Positions 38,753-49,110 of a stretch of DNA of 64,000 nt are shown piece by piece (position 1 is the first letter of the stretch; the number at the start of each line of letters is the position of its first letter). The stretch is taken from contig JADJES010000012.1 in assembly GCA_016708955.1 (NCBI GenBank), forward strand, positions 1 through 64,000. Direction: 5' to 3'. Source of the DNA: Nitrosomonas sp. GTDB lineage: Bacteria; Pseudomonadota; Gammaproteobacteria; Burkholderiales; Nitrosomonadaceae. The translations under genes and the position numbers were made by a program. Below the pieces are notes generated by a model that saw only the letters and a program-made list of their open reading frames with translations, was not told the DNA's origin and did no database searches.

Positions 38753-38997
38753 CAGGTATCACGAGCTTCCAGTGTTTCAATCGGAATAGTAACAGCTCTT
38801 GCGGGCACTACTGTAGAGATCGCGTGCTTATATACCATTTGCGTAACTGAATTTTTCAACAGTACTACATATTGATCAAATGAATCAATTTGACCTTGCA
38901 ATTTAATGCCGTTTACTAAATATATCGATACCGGAATATGTTCTTTCCGCAATATGTTTAGAAATGGATCTTGCAGTAACTGCCCCTTGTTACCCAT
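38752..38997 (-). CDS. hfq: RNA chaperone Hfq
   Basis: Hexameric Sm-like protein that helps small RNAs pair with messages. It has 81 residues. The Sm1 region QDPFLNILRKEHIPVSIYLVNGIKLQG and the Sm2 motif VYKHAISTVVPAR are intact. The C-terminal tail is short, as in betaproteobacteria. It is the first gene of the hfq-hflX-hflK-hflC-DUF2065-hisZ-purA run. Confidence 0.97.
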   Translation of the reverse strand: MGNKGQLLQDPFLNILRKEHIPVSIYLVNGIKLQGQIDSFDQYVVLLKNSVTQMVYKHAISTVVPARAVTIPIETLEARDT

Positions 38998-39248
38998 AGG
39001 TAACTCCCTATTCTAATTATTAGTTATTGGAATAAATAATAACTCTACTTTATTTTTATTTGTAAATCTATAACAGATTGCACTAAACAGTAGAGCCCTC
39101 AATTTAAATCAATCATTGCTTGTCAGAATTATCGTCACATTACAAGCATCCAGATTATATTCGTAACATCCAGATACTTGATTTACCTTCCATACTTCAA
39201 GAAAAAATTCAACAAAATTGCTTCTGATTTCTTTAAAATCTAGGAAAA

Positions 39249-40241
39249 TTAAAATGGTACTGGGCTTGGTGTACTATTATTGGAAGGTGGAAGAATCGGT
39301 AGTTTGATATCGGGTTGCTCACCAGTTAATGTTCTTAGAAAAGCAACAATACTATCAACTTCCTTCTTGTTAAAATCACGATCTAACTGCACTTTACCCA
39401 TAGTCTTTACAGCATCTTCCAATGTTGCAGCCGCACCATCATGGAAATAGGGGTAAGTTAATTCAATATTACGCAAAGTTGGCACTTTAAATACATTCAA
39501 ATCAGTATCTTTACCAGTAACCGCTTTTCTTCCTTCTGCTTTACTTGCTGTTTTATAAGGATGATGCACACCAAACTTCTGGTAAAGCGCACCACCTACA
39601 GCTGGTCCATTATGGCAACCCGAGCAACCACTACTCTTAAATAACTCGTACCCTTCAATTTCCTGCTGATTCAATGCTTTTTTGTCACCTTCCAGCCATT
39701 TATCAAAACGTGATCCCGGTGTAACTAATGTTTCTTCAAAGGCAGCTATCGCAGTAGTTACTCGATCAATATCAACCTGATCAGAACCGAATGCTTTTTG
39801 AAAATAACTGCGGTACTGAGGAATTGATTGTAATACTTCGACAGCCACTTTATGCGTTGAAGCCATTTCACCGGGATTTGCGATAGGACCACCTGCTTGT
39901 TCTTTTAAATCCTTAGCACGTCCATCCCAGAACTGAGCCAAGTTCATGCTGGCGTTTAATACAGTAGGGGCATTAATGGGACCTTCCTGCCACTTATGAC
40001 CAATAGAAGTTGGAATATTATCTGTTCCACCCATGCTTAGATTATGACAAGAATTACAGGAAATAAATCCGGATTTCGATAAGCGTGGATCAAAAAATAA
40101 CATTTTACCCAGTTCAACCATATCAGCATTTGTTACTTTTGCAGCTTTAATGGGTTGGATAGGTTCATTGGCTGAAACATTAATCGAAGTGATAAGAGCG
40201 CCCATCGATAACAGTGACGCAACCAGTGTTCGTATCTTCAT
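39249..40241 (-). CDS. Di-haem cytochrome c peroxidase (CCP/MauG family)
   Basis: Periplasmic enzyme that reduces hydrogen peroxide to water with electrons from small c-type cytochromes. A signal peptide (MKIRTLVASLLSMGALITS, cleavage near SANEP) precedes two haem sites, CNSCH and CSGCH. It has 330 residues, near the N. europaea peroxidase of known structure. The family signature PTLRNIELTYPYFHDGAA is present. The gene stands alone between hfq and rppH with noncoding gaps of 251 and 179 bases, so it probably has its own promoter. Confidence 0.93.
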   Translation of the reverse strand: MKIRTLVASLLSMGALITSINVSANEPIQPIKAAKVTNADMVELGKMLFFDPRLSKSGFISCNSCHNLSMGGTDNIPTSIGHKWQEGPINAPTVLNASMNLAQFWDGRAKDLKEQAGGPIANPGEMASTHKVAVEVLQSIPQYRSYFQKAFGSDQVDIDRVTTAIAAFEETLVTPGSRFDKWLEGDKKALNQQEIEGYELFKSSGCSGCHNGPAVGGALYQKFGVHHPYKTASKAEGRKAVTGKDTDLNVFKVPTLRNIELTYPYFHDGAAATLEDAVKTMGKVQLDRDFNKKEVDSIVAFLRTLTGEQPDIKLPILPPSNNSTPSPVPF

Positions 40242-40420
40242 CGGAATTCTCCCTAAGTATATATAATAAAACGGCTGTAATGGCGCAGCCGATTACGCCT
40301 GATGAAACACCCACAAATTGGAAACTTTTAAAAAACAAAGCGAAGCAATTCTACCCCGTTTCTTAAAATTTAAAGGGCAATAACTCAAATAGCCCTTAAA
40401 AATACTTTATAACAGACGGA

Positions 40421-40981
40421 CTATTCGTTCACTTCCAGATGATTAATCAAAACCTCACTTGTTTCACTGGCTAAATTATTTTTATCATAACCAGTACTTT
40501 GACAAGGATCAGTTTTTAACAATCGTGACAACTCCGTTAGTGCTTGTTTGTAAACTTTGCGTTTAAACTCCACAACTGAATCTAATTCAACCCAATATTG
40601 ATTCCAACGCCAAGCGTCAAATTCTGGATGTGCACTTCCGCGTAACGAAACATCACTATCGCGCCCTATCAAGCGCAACAAATACCAAATTTGCTTTTGG
40701 CCTTTGTAATTTCCACGCCATTCACGCCTAATCCAGCGATCGGGTACCTCATATCGCAGCCAGTCACGTGTTCGTCCAACAATCTCAACGTGATTTGGAT
40801 GCAACCCTATTTCTTCAGTTAATTCCCGATACATGGCTTGTTCAGGGCTTTCTCCTGACTTAATGCCGCCTTGTGGAAATTGCCAAGAATTCTGTCTAAT
40901 TCGCTTGCCCCAAAATACCTCATTCTTTGAATTCAGCAGGATAATACCAACATTGGGGCGATATCCGTTACGGTCAATCAT
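40421..40981 (-). CDS. rppH: RNA pyrophosphohydrolase RppH
   Basis: Nudix hydrolase that removes pyrophosphate from the 5' end of mRNAs, starting their decay. It has 186 residues. The N-terminus MIDRNGYRPNVGIILLN is typical, and the Nudix box is GGIKSGESPEQAMYRELTEE followed by IGL. An extended acidic C-terminus is variable in the family. It is divergent from proS, and the shared 207-base gap holds both promoters. Confidence 0.95.
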   Translation of the reverse strand: MIDRNGYRPNVGIILLNSKNEVFWGKRIRQNSWQFPQGGIKSGESPEQAMYRELTEEIGLHPNHVEIVGRTRDWLRYEVPDRWIRREWRGNYKGQKQIWYLLRLIGRDSDVSLRGSAHPEFDAWRWNQYWVELDSVVEFKRKVYKQALTELSRLLKTDPCQSTGYDKNNLASETSEVLINHLEVNE

Positions 40982-41188
40982 GTGAATTACTCATTTGACC
41001 CATCAAATGGGTAGATTTTTTCATACTTTACTATAGATTGAAAGTGCCTATAAAACAAAAACCCCATCCCTTAGAGAGATTCTATCTATTTAAATTGAGA
41101 ATCTATCTGTAACGGTAGACTAATCCGCACTTCGCCAAGTATTTCAAGGTAAAATTACTACAATTTTATTATCATAATGGAATCACTC

Positions 41189-42898
41189 ATGCGCGTCTCG
41201 CAATTTTTTATTTCAACCCTCAAGGAAGCACCCGCCGAAGCGGAGCTAGTCAGTCACAAACTTATGCTGCGCGCTGGGCTGATCAGACGCTTAGGCAGCG
41301 GGCTATATACTTGGATGCCGTTGGGTTTGAGAATACTCAGAAAAATAGAAAATATTGTTCGTGATGAGATGAATAAAAGTGGCGCTATTGAAGTTCTCAT
41401 GCCTGCGATACAACCTGCCGAATTATGGGAAGAAACTGGCAGATGGGATGTATTCGGTCCACAAATGCTAAAAATCAAAGATCGGCATCAACATGATTTC
41501 TGTTTTGGTCCAACGCATGAAGAAATCATAACCGACATAGCACGCAGAGAAATCAAAAGCTATCGGCAATTGCCACTCAATTTCTATCAAATACAAACAA
41601 AATTTCGTGATGAAATTCGACCACGTTTTGGAGTAATGCGCGCACGAGAGTTTTTAATGAAGGATGCGTATTCATTCCACACTGATGAAAACAGCCTTAT
41701 GCAAACATATCAACTCATGTATGAAACTTATAGTCGTATTTTTACACGGCTTGGTTTAAAATTTCGTGCAGTTGCGGCTGATACGGGTGCCATAGGGGGC
41801 AGTGGTTCACATGAATTTCATGTTTTAGCTGAATCCGGTGAAGATGCGATTGCATTCTGTCCAGAATCAGATTATGCCGCCAATATTGAGTTAGCTAGGG
41901 CGTTATCAGCGCAACAAGAACGGGGCGAGCCTGAAGGTGTAATGCTGACAATCCCCACTCCTAATAAAAAAACCTGTATTGAGGTTGCAGAATTTTTAGG
42001 AATCCCATTACAAAAAACAATCAAAACCCTCGTAGTAAAGACAAATAATAAAATATATTTACTATTGCTACGTGGTGATCATCAACTCAACGAATTAAAA
42101 GTGAGGAAAATACCCTTTTTATCCGAGTTCCAGATGGCAAGCGAATCAGATATTCTACTTGAAACCGGAACAATACCTGGATACATTGGACCCGTTGGGT
42201 TAGATACTTATGTGATTGCTGATCAAACTGTTATGAATATGAGTAACTTTGTTTGTGGAGCAAACAAAGAAGGATTCCACCTGACTCAGGTAAATTTTGA
42301 TCGGGACCTCAAAATACCCGATCTTGTTTTTGATATCCGAAATGTTGTTGCAGGTGATGATTCTCCGGACGGCAAAGGAAAATTAGAAATTTGCCGTGGA
42401 ATTGAAGTAGGCCATATTTTCCAGTTGCGTACAAAATATTCTGAAATTATGAAAGCCAGCTATCTCGACGAATCGGGTCAAACCCAATACATGGAAATGG
42501 GTTGCTATGGTATCGGTATTTCGCGCATTGTTGCTGCTGCTATTGAACAAAATCACGATGAGCATGGCATCATTTTTCCCGCCACGATTGCACCTTTTCA
42601 GCTCGTAATCATACCGATTGGTCTGCAGAAAAGCAGTTTGGTGAAAGGCGCTGTTGAGGAGTTATATCAACAATTTTCAGATGCTCAAATCGAAGTACTT
42701 TTAGATGATCGAGACGAACGCCCTGGTGTCATGTTTGCCGATATGGAGTTAATGGGTATTCCGCATCGGATTGTGATTGGCGAACGAGGGCTCAAGCAAT
42801 CCGTCATTGAATACCAAGGAAGAAAAGATCAGGCATCGCAAGCGATACCCATGGATGAAATTTTTTCGTTTATAACAAATAAAATATGTACAAACTAA
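41189..42898 (+). CDS. proS: Prolyl-tRNA synthetase (ProS type with editing domain)
   Basis: Charges tRNA-Pro. Class II motifs are visible: motif 1 region around VLMPAIQPAELWEETGRW, motif 2 NFYQIQTKFRDEIRPRFGVMR, motif 3 GCYGIGISRIVAA. An INS editing domain (about residues 220-380) that clears mischarged alanine sits between motifs 2 and 3. I chose the ATG at 41189 (MRVSQFFIST), the usual start; an upstream ATG at 41177 adds four residues. About 569 residues. It overlaps the next gene by 13 bases. Confidence 0.95.
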   Translation: MRVSQFFISTLKEAPAEAELVSHKLMLRAGLIRRLGSGLYTWMPLGLRILRKIENIVRDEMNKSGAIEVLMPAIQPAELWEETGRWDVFGPQMLKIKDRHQHDFCFGPTHEEIITDIARREIKSYRQLPLNFYQIQTKFRDEIRPRFGVMRAREFLMKDAYSFHTDENSLMQTYQLMYETYSRIFTRLGLKFRAVAADTGAIGGSGSHEFHVLAESGEDAIAFCPESDYAANIELARALSAQQERGEPEGVMLTIPTPNKKTCIEVAEFLGIPLQKTIKTLVVKTNNKIYLLLLRGDHQLNELKVRKIPFLSEFQMASESDILLETGTIPGYIGPVGLDTYVIADQTVMNMSNFVCGANKEGFHLTQVNFDRDLKIPDLVFDIRNVVAGDDSPDGKGKLEICRGIEVGHIFQLRTKYSEIMKASYLDESGQTQYMEMGCYGIGISRIVAAAIEQNHDEHGIIFPATIAPFQLVIIPIGLQKSSLVKGAVEELYQQFSDAQIEVLLDDRDERPGVMFADMELMGIPHRIVIGERGLKQSVIEYQGRKDQASQAIPMDEIFSFITNKICTN

Positions 42899-43476
42899 TC
42901 TGCTCAACACTACTTTCGCTCTTCACAGGCATCATACATGCTAATAATTTGCATTATGAAACGCTTGCCGCCAATACGCAGACTGCCATTCTCCACGAAA
43001 GTAGTGATCAGGCCGCTTCATACATTGAATATGCCGCCGTAGCTGACAGCATCACTTGGCTTATCAGTATGAGTCGCCGCTTAGAGAAATTCATACCCGA
43101 TCCAATCGAACGGGAAGAATTTCTGAGAACAGTTTTTTATGAAGCAACACGTGCAGGATTGGATCCGCAACTTGTATTAAGTGTGATCCAAGTTGAAAGT
43201 GGCTTCAAGAAATACGCCATTTCGCATGCGGGGGCGCGCGGCTATATGCAAGTAATGCCATTCTGGATTGAAGCCATTGGCCATCGGGATCACAATCTTT
43301 TTCATTTACGCGTTAATTTACGCTATGGATGCACCATTCTGCGCCATTACCTCAATAAAGAAAAAGGCGATTATTTCCGTGCCCTTGGCCGATATAATGG
43401 CAGCTTGGGTGAAGTCACTTATCCACAGCTTGTGTTTAATAAATGGCAGACTACATGGCGTTATACCGCATCATAG
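42886..43476 (+). CDS. Lytic transglycosylase (SLT domain)
   Basis: Envelope enzyme expected to cleave peptidoglycan between MurNAc and GlcNAc. The signal peptide is short (CSTLLSLFTGIIHA). The SLT domain covers about residues 85-190. Its catalytic Glu is in VIQVESGFKKYAIS, followed by GARGYMQVMPFW and NLRYGCTILRHYL and the ALGRYNGS end motif. It has 196 residues, the size of small MltC/Slt-like enzymes. It overlaps the proS stop by 13 bases, so expression is coupled. Confidence 0.9.
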   Translation: MYKLICSTLLSLFTGIIHANNLHYETLAANTQTAILHESSDQAASYIEYAAVADSITWLISMSRRLEKFIPDPIEREEFLRTVFYEATRAGLDPQLVLSVIQVESGFKKYAISHAGARGYMQVMPFWIEAIGHRDHNLFHLRVNLRYGCTILRHYLNKEKGDYFRALGRYNGSLGEVTYPQLVFNKWQTTWRYTAS

Positions 43477-43527
43477 CAAAATAATAGTTAGGCATTCCTA
43501 TTGATATCAAGAAACCGAATCAATTTA

Positions 43528-44007
43528 TTAGCGTGCTTGCCCCACACTTTTCTCAATTGACTTTGACTCAATAAACCTTTCGATACTTTCTCGCGAAATG
43601 ATCCCAAGCTGGCGCGCAGCTGGTTTCCCATCCGGATCAAAAAAATAAGTACTGGGCAGCAATGAAATATCATCGAGTTGAGAAGCAATCTGCCGATTAC
43701 CCAAAACAGTGGGATATGTAATTGACATCGATTGAACAAAATCCATAACCACTTGTGGATCACTAAAATCCATTGCTACGCCGATCACCATAATATCTTC
43801 ACGGCTCTCATATAACGCAATCAAATCAGGAATTTCTTTCAAGCAAGGCGGGCACCAGGTTGCCCAGAAATTAACCAGCACCCACCGCCCCTTATAGTCT
43901 GCAAGCTTGTGGATTTTCCCTGTTGCGTCTTGAAACTGAAATGCTTGTGCTTGAGCACTCAATATCAGTGTTACCAAACAAAACAATACTGCCAGTTTGT
44001 GTTTCAT
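43528..44007 (-). CDS. TlpA-like periplasmic thiol-disulfide oxidoreductase
   Basis: Thioredoxin-fold protein of the TlpA/ResA type, probably reducing periplasmic disulfides, for example in cytochrome c maturation. I chose the ATG at 44007 (MKHKLAVLF), which gives a clean signal peptide ending at AQAQA; a longer frame to 44133 would overlap leuA. The active site is WATWCPPCLKE. The fold's cis-Pro segment is LLPSTYFFDPDG. About 160 residues. It follows leuA by 46 bases. Confidence 0.88.
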   Translation of the reverse strand: MKHKLAVLFCLVTLILSAQAQAFQFQDATGKIHKLADYKGRWVLVNFWATWCPPCLKEIPDLIALYESREDIMVIGVAMDFSDPQVVMDFVQSMSITYPTVLGNRQIASQLDDISLLPSTYFFDPDGKPAARQLGIISRESIERFIESKSIEKSVGQAR

Positions 44008-44053
44008 CACTTTGTGATAAAGCTTCCATTGAATTCTTATCGACATTCTCAAT

Positions 44054-45585
44054 TCAGACCTGCGGATGAGCTCGCTCCAGCTTGCTATGCAGCTTATTGA
44101 GTGCACTGAGATAGGCTTTTGCTGACGCCACAACTATATCGGTATCTGCGCCATGTCCATTGACGATACGATCAGACTTCTGTAGCCGTACGGTTACTTC
44201 TCCCTGCGCATCAGTTCCACTGGTAATATTGTTAACTGAAAATAATTGTAGCTTAACCCCACTGGATAGTAGCGCTTCAATCGCACGGAAAGTCGCATCC
44301 ACCGGCCCGCTTCCTTGAGATTCAGCATGCATTTCATTTCCATCGTCGGAAATCACGATGCGAGCATAAGGAACTTCGCCTGTTTCGCAGTGAATGGTGA
44401 GTGATATTAGCCGGTAACGTTCCTGTAGTACCAGTACCTCATCTGAAACCAATGCATGAAGGTCTTCATCAAATATCTCGTGCTTCTTATCCGCCAACTC
44501 CTTGAAACGCATGAATATATTATTTAGCATTTCTTCGGACTCGAGTTCAATACCTAACTCCATAAGGCGATTACGGAATGCATTACGTCCGGAATGTTTT
44601 CCCAGTAATAGCTTGTTCGCGCCCCAGCCCACATCTTCTGCGCGCATGATTTCATATGTCTCTCGGTGTTTCAGTACGCCATCCTGATGAATACCTGATT
44701 CATGTGCAAAAGCATTGGCCCCTACGATCGCTTTATTGGGCTGTACCGGGAAACCGGTAATGCCGGAAACCAGCTTACTTGCCGATACAATATGTGTGGC
44801 ATCTATTTTCGTATCACAGGGAAAATAATCCTGGCGCGTTCGCACAGCCATAACAACTTCTTCCAGTGAGGCGTTGCCCGCTCTCTCTCCTAAGCCATTG
44901 ATGGTACATTCCACTTGCCGCGCACCATTCATCACGGCAGCCAATGAATTGGCCACCGCTAACCCTAAATCATTATGACAATGCACAGAAAAAATCGCTT
45001 TATCTGAATTCGGAATGCGTTCACGCAAACTACGAATCAGCTTACCGAACTGATCCGGCATGGTATAACCCACCGTATCCGGAATATTCAATGTCGTTGC
45101 ACCTGCGTCAATAACAGCTTCAAGTATCTGACACAAGAAATCTATTTCTGAGCGACCGGCATCCTCTGGAGAGAACTCAACATTATCGGTATACTACGCG
45201 CCCATTTCACAGCTTTCACGGCTTGTGTAATCACCTGATCAGGTGACATCCTTAGTTTATTCTTCATATGAATCGGTGATGTCGCAATAAACGTATGGAT
45301 ACGCGCCGATTGTGCACCTTTTAATGCTTCACCTGCACGCTGAATATCCGCCTCGATCGCACGTGCCAATCCACATACTATGCTGGCCTTTACCGAGTCA
45401 GCCACTGCTTTAACAGCCTCAAAATCTCCGTTAGATGCTGCTGGGAATCCGGCTTCAATAACATCCACACCCATACGTTCCAACTGCCAGGCAATACGCA
45501 CCTTTTCTTCTTTAGTCATGGACGCGCCAGGACTTTGTTCACCGTCACGCAACGTAGTATCAAAAATAATCAAATGCTCTTGCAT
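44054..45585 (-). CDS. leuA: 2-isopropylmalate synthase (frameshifted)
   Basis: First committed enzyme of leucine synthesis, condensing acetyl-CoA with 2-oxoisovalerate. The N-terminal catalytic TIM barrel starts LIIFDTTLRDGEQSPGASM. The later metal-binding HCHNDLG and the C-terminal allosteric domain follow, to a total of about 510 residues. The frame breaks at about 45194: one missing base between KWAR and QYTDNVEFSPEDAGRSEIDF. The site is not a long homopolymer. All sequence on both sides is conserved, so the gene is probably intact in the organism. It lies downstream of ilvBHC-psd-pssA. Confidence 0.92.
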
Positions 45586-45816
45586 TATGCGCTCCACTTC
45601 AGGAAGAAAACTTAAAGTAAGATAAAACTCGTTTTTCGAATTTTATAGGGAAGAAAGGAAAATAGGGGTAGAAAATTTTAGCGCGCAAGGCGCAATAACG
45701 ATCCCGACAGAGCCATCGGAACTGAAAGAAAATACAGCGAGTGGTTATAATAATTTATTGCAAACATAATGGCAATGAATATAAATAGTTTTTTCTTTCT
45801 GTGCAATAGATAAACG

Positions 45817-46590
45817 TCAGGAACTGGGCGTTTCATTATTCTTTTTACTTCTACCAAACCGCCATAATTTAATAAAATAACCAGAAAATGCATACGCCGC
45901 AAACAGGAAAAATAATACGAGCGGCGGGTGACTGGGAATCAAAACAAAGAAGAACAGTACTAATAACAAGACGGTAAAGAATGGAACCCGGCGACGTAAA
46001 TTAATTTCTTTACCACTATAATAAGGAATATTACTGACCATGGTCAAAGCAGCAAATAAGGTAACAATACAAGCCAACCATTTAATATCGCTCCCCTGCA
46101 CCTGAAAATTAAGCATTACCCAAACAAGCCCTGCTATTAATGCTGCAGCTGCAGGACTGGGTAGGCCTTGAAAGAAACGTTTATCAACTACTTCTATATT
46201 GGTATTGAATCGTGCAAGCCGCAAGGCTGCACACGCACAATAAATAAATGCGATGATCCAACCCCATTGATCCATTTCTTTCAGAGCCCACTCATATACA
46301 ATCAATGCGGGCGCAACACCAAAAGAAACCATATCCGACATACTATCGTATTCTGCTCCAAACTCACTTTGAGTACCTGTAAGACGTGCAACCCGTCCAT
46401 CCAATCCATCCAACACCATAGCAATAAAAACGGCTACTGCTGAAGATTCAAAATTTCCATTCATTGCCTGAACAATTGCATAAAATCCCGCAAATAATGC
46501 GGCTGTTGTAAATAAGTTAGGCAATAAATAAATACCACGACGCCGCAATCGAGATTTGAGCACAAGACGTTCTGGTAAAGAATCAGGCAT
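45817..46590 (-). CDS. pssA: CDP-diacylglycerol-serine O-phosphatidyltransferase
   Basis: Membrane enzyme that makes phosphatidylserine, the precursor of phosphatidylethanolamine. The CDP-alcohol phosphatidyltransferase motif is visible as DGLDGRVARLTGTQSEFGAE followed by YDSMSD, with the catalytic aspartates. It has 257 residues and about eight membrane helices. The partner psd lies just upstream on the same strand, so the two-step pathway is coded together. Confidence 0.95.
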   Translation of the reverse strand: MPDSLPERLVLKSRLRRRGIYLLPNLFTTAALFAGFYAIVQAMNGNFESSAVAVFIAMVLDGLDGRVARLTGTQSEFGAEYDSMSDMVSFGVAPALIVYEWALKEMDQWGWIIAFIYCACAALRLARFNTNIEVVDKRFFQGLPSPAAAALIAGLVWVMLNFQVQGSDIKWLACIVTLFAALTMVSNIPYYSGKEINLRRRVPFFTVLLLVLFFFVLIPSHPPLVLFFLFAAYAFSGYFIKLWRFGRSKKNNETPSS

Positions 46591-46738
46591 TATTGGTTTT
46601 TTGCAAAAAGAATGCTAATAGTAAAAATATTCCAGTTGATAATTAATCTCAGGCATCTCGCAAAAAGGATTTTCAGTACAGTGCCACTCGTTGGTACCAA
46701 AACTCTGATACGGAGAATTTTGAAATTGTATTCTCTTT

Positions 46739-47404
46739 TTAACTAACCGCTTTTGCTTCGTCACGAAATTCTGCCAATATTGTCAGTGTTGCTAACACCT
46801 TATCACCGATATTGACATTAATTTTAGTATTCAGCGGCAAATAAACATCCACTCTCGAACCAAATCGTATAAAGCCAAAACGTTGGCCACGCGTCAGGTG
46901 ATCGCCAGGAGAAACATGGCAAAGAATACGTTTTGCAATCAATCCAGCCACTTGAACACACGTTACATCGGCGCCATTATCCGCTTTAATCCATAATGCA
47001 TTCCGTTCATTTTCCAGCGAAGCTTTAGGCAAATCCGCATTAATAAATTTTCCTGGAAAATACCACTTTTCGCGCACTACGCCATCAACTGGGCTACGAT
47101 TGGAATGTACATTAAACACATTCATAAAAACGCTGATCTTAACGGCTTCGCGCTCCAGATAAGGGTCATGAGTCTTTTCAACGGCAACAATTCTGCCATC
47201 AGCAGGCGCCAAAATGGCATTCGGATCCAGTGGAATTTCTCGGGGTGGATCACGGAAAAACTGCAAAACGAAAAAAGCAATCACCCAAAATGGTATTGCC
47301 CAAAGCCAGCCAGCTAACAACGTTGCGCTCAATGCGGCAGAAAACGCAATTACAATATGAAGCCAGCCTTCGCGAGCAATGATAGGATGAGGATAATAAG
47401 CCAT
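46739..47404 (-). CDS. psd: Phosphatidylserine decarboxylase
   Basis: Pyruvoyl-dependent enzyme that turns phosphatidylserine into phosphatidylethanolamine. It has 221 residues, the short type (Psd-B). An N-terminal hydrophobic segment is followed by APADGRIVAVEK and FMNVFNVHSNRSPVDG. The self-cleavage site is the Gly-Ser in RFGSRVDVYLP. It lies between ilvC and pssA. Confidence 0.95.
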   Translation of the reverse strand: MAYYPHPIIAREGWLHIVIAFSAALSATLLAGWLWAIPFWVIAFFVLQFFRDPPREIPLDPNAILAPADGRIVAVEKTHDPYLEREAVKISVFMNVFNVHSNRSPVDGVVREKWYFPGKFINADLPKASLENERNALWIKADNGADVTCVQVAGLIAKRILCHVSPGDHLTRGQRFGFIRFGSRVDVYLPLNTKINVNIGDKVLATLTILAEFRDEAKAVS

Positions 47405-47474
47405 AAATAAATTACAACAAGAGTTTGAATGGTGAAGAAAGCAAAGTTCTAATCATAGAAAAAACAGCAATTTT

Positions 47475-48491
47475 TTAGTTTTTCACTTGATCAACGAGTT
47501 TGTTTTTCTTGATCCACGGCATCATATCGCGCAACTTTGCACCCACTTGTTCAATCTGATGTTCGGATGCTATACGGCGACTTGATTTAAGTACGGGCGC
47601 CCCGGATTGATTTTCCAGAATAAATTCCCGGGCATATTCACCCGTTTGAATCTGGCGTAAAATTTTACGCATTTCTGCGCGTGTTTCGTCGGTAATAATA
47701 CGCGGTCCACGTGACACATCGCCATATTCTGCGTTATTGGAAATGGAATAGCGCATATTTGCAATACCGCCTTCGTAAATCAGATCTACAATTAGCTTAA
47801 CCTCATGCAAACACTCAAAATAAGCCATTTCTGGCGCATAACCTGCTTCTACAAGCGTTTCAAAACCAGCCTGAATCAACGCAGTCAAACCACCACATAA
47901 TACAACCTGCTCGCCAAACAAATCTGTTTCAGTCTCTTCACGGAAACTTGTTTCGATAACGCCACCTCGCGTGCCCCCATTAGCAGCAGCATAAGATAGC
48001 GCCAGATCGCGTGCTTTGCCTGATTTATCCTGATGAACTGCAATCAGTGAAGGCACACCGCCGCCCTGCAGATAAGTGGAACGAACCAAATGACCAGGGC
48101 CCTTAGGGGCAATCATGATCACATCAAGATCTTCACGCGGGCTTACCTGTCCATAGTGAACACTGAAACCATGAGCAAACGCTACAGTAGCATTTTTTTT
48201 CAGCCCTGGTTCGATCTCCGCTTTATATACTGAGCCAATCTGTTCGTCAGGTAATAAAATCATTACAACATCCGCATCCTTAACAGCTTCAACAACTTCC
48301 ATGACCGTTAATCCGGCGTTTTCCGCTTTGCTCCAGGATGCTCCGCCTTTACGCAAACCCACGGTAACTTTCACTCCCGATTCACTCAAATTATTAGCAT
48401 GTGCATGCCCCTGTGAACCATAACCCAATATAGTTACTTTCTTACCTTTAATAAGAGACAGATCTGCATCTTTATCGTAATAAACTTTCAT
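47475..48491 (-). CDS. ilvC: Ketol-acid reductoisomerase
   Basis: Second common step of branched-chain amino-acid synthesis: isomerisation and NADPH reduction of acetolactate. The start used is MKVYYDKDADLS at 48491; an upstream in-frame start at 48509 adds six residues. It has 338 residues, class I. The dinucleotide loop is GYGSQGHAHANNL, and metal-binding acids lie in ETETDLFGEQ. The order ilvB-ilvH-ilvC is standard. Confidence 0.97.
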   Translation of the reverse strand: MKVYYDKDADLSLIKGKKVTILGYGSQGHAHANNLSESGVKVTVGLRKGGASWSKAENAGLTVMEVVEAVKDADVVMILLPDEQIGSVYKAEIEPGLKKNATVAFAHGFSVHYGQVSPREDLDVIMIAPKGPGHLVRSTYLQGGGVPSLIAVHQDKSGKARDLALSYAAANGGTRGGVIETSFREETETDLFGEQVVLCGGLTALIQAGFETLVEAGYAPEMAYFECLHEVKLIVDLIYEGGIANMRYSISNNAEYGDVSRGPRIITDETRAEMRKILRQIQTGEYAREFILENQSGAPVLKSSRRIASEHQIEQVGAKLRDMMPWIKKNKLVDQVKN

Positions 48492-48611
48492 TATTTTCCT
48501 TTTAAACAAAATTAGGATAGAAACAGGCGAGCAATAGAGAAAATACTTTATTCAAAGTATAGATGCTCTAGATTGCTAACCTCAAGATTCGGATTAATCA
48601 GCAAAGACGGA

Positions 48612-49103
48612 TTATACCTTTAAAATCCATTCTCCGCGCCCTATGCCAGAAGCACCTGTCCGAACTGTTTCCAGAACTGCGCTACGCTCAACCGCTTCAA
48701 GAAATGCATCCAGTTTCGAGCTGGTACCCGTTAACTCGATGGTATAGGATTTGTCTGTTACATCAATAATACAACCACGAAAAATTTCAACCAGCCGTTT
48801 GATTTCTTCCCGATCTGAACCAATCGCGCGTACTTTGACCAGCATCAACTCGCGCTCTATATGATTACCCTCATTCAAGTCGATTATTTTTACAACTTCA
48901 ATCAACTTATTCAATTGCTTGGTCACTTGTTCCACCACCTCATCAGAGCCAATAGTCACTACTGTCATTCGTGACAACGTTGGATCTTCAGTTGGTGCTA
49001 CGGAAAGTGATTCAATATTGTAGCCACGAGCTGAAAACAGGCCTGCTACGCGAGATAAAGCACCTGCTTCATTTTCCATCAATAAAGAAATAATATGTCG
49101 CAT
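48612..49103 (-). CDS. ilvH: Acetolactate synthase small subunit
   Basis: Regulatory subunit that activates the catalytic subunit and confers valine inhibition. The N-terminal ACT domain begins MRHIISLLMENEAGALSRVAG, with the following SARGYNIESLSVAPTED. It has 163 residues, normal for IlvH/IlvN-type small subunits. It is 7 bases downstream of ilvB. Confidence 0.97.
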   Translation of the reverse strand: MRHIISLLMENEAGALSRVAGLFSARGYNIESLSVAPTEDPTLSRMTVVTIGSDEVVEQVTKQLNKLIEVVKIIDLNEGNHIERELMLVKVRAIGSDREEIKRLVEIFRGCIIDVTDKSYTIELTGTSSKLDAFLEAVERSAVLETVRTGASGIGRGEWILKV

Positions 49104-49110
49104 TTATTTT

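Noticed and set aside
45678..45902. 74-residue hydrophobic frame downstream of and overlapping pssA
   Set aside because: Overlaps the pssA end in another frame, no ribosome site and no family match; treated as a shadow.
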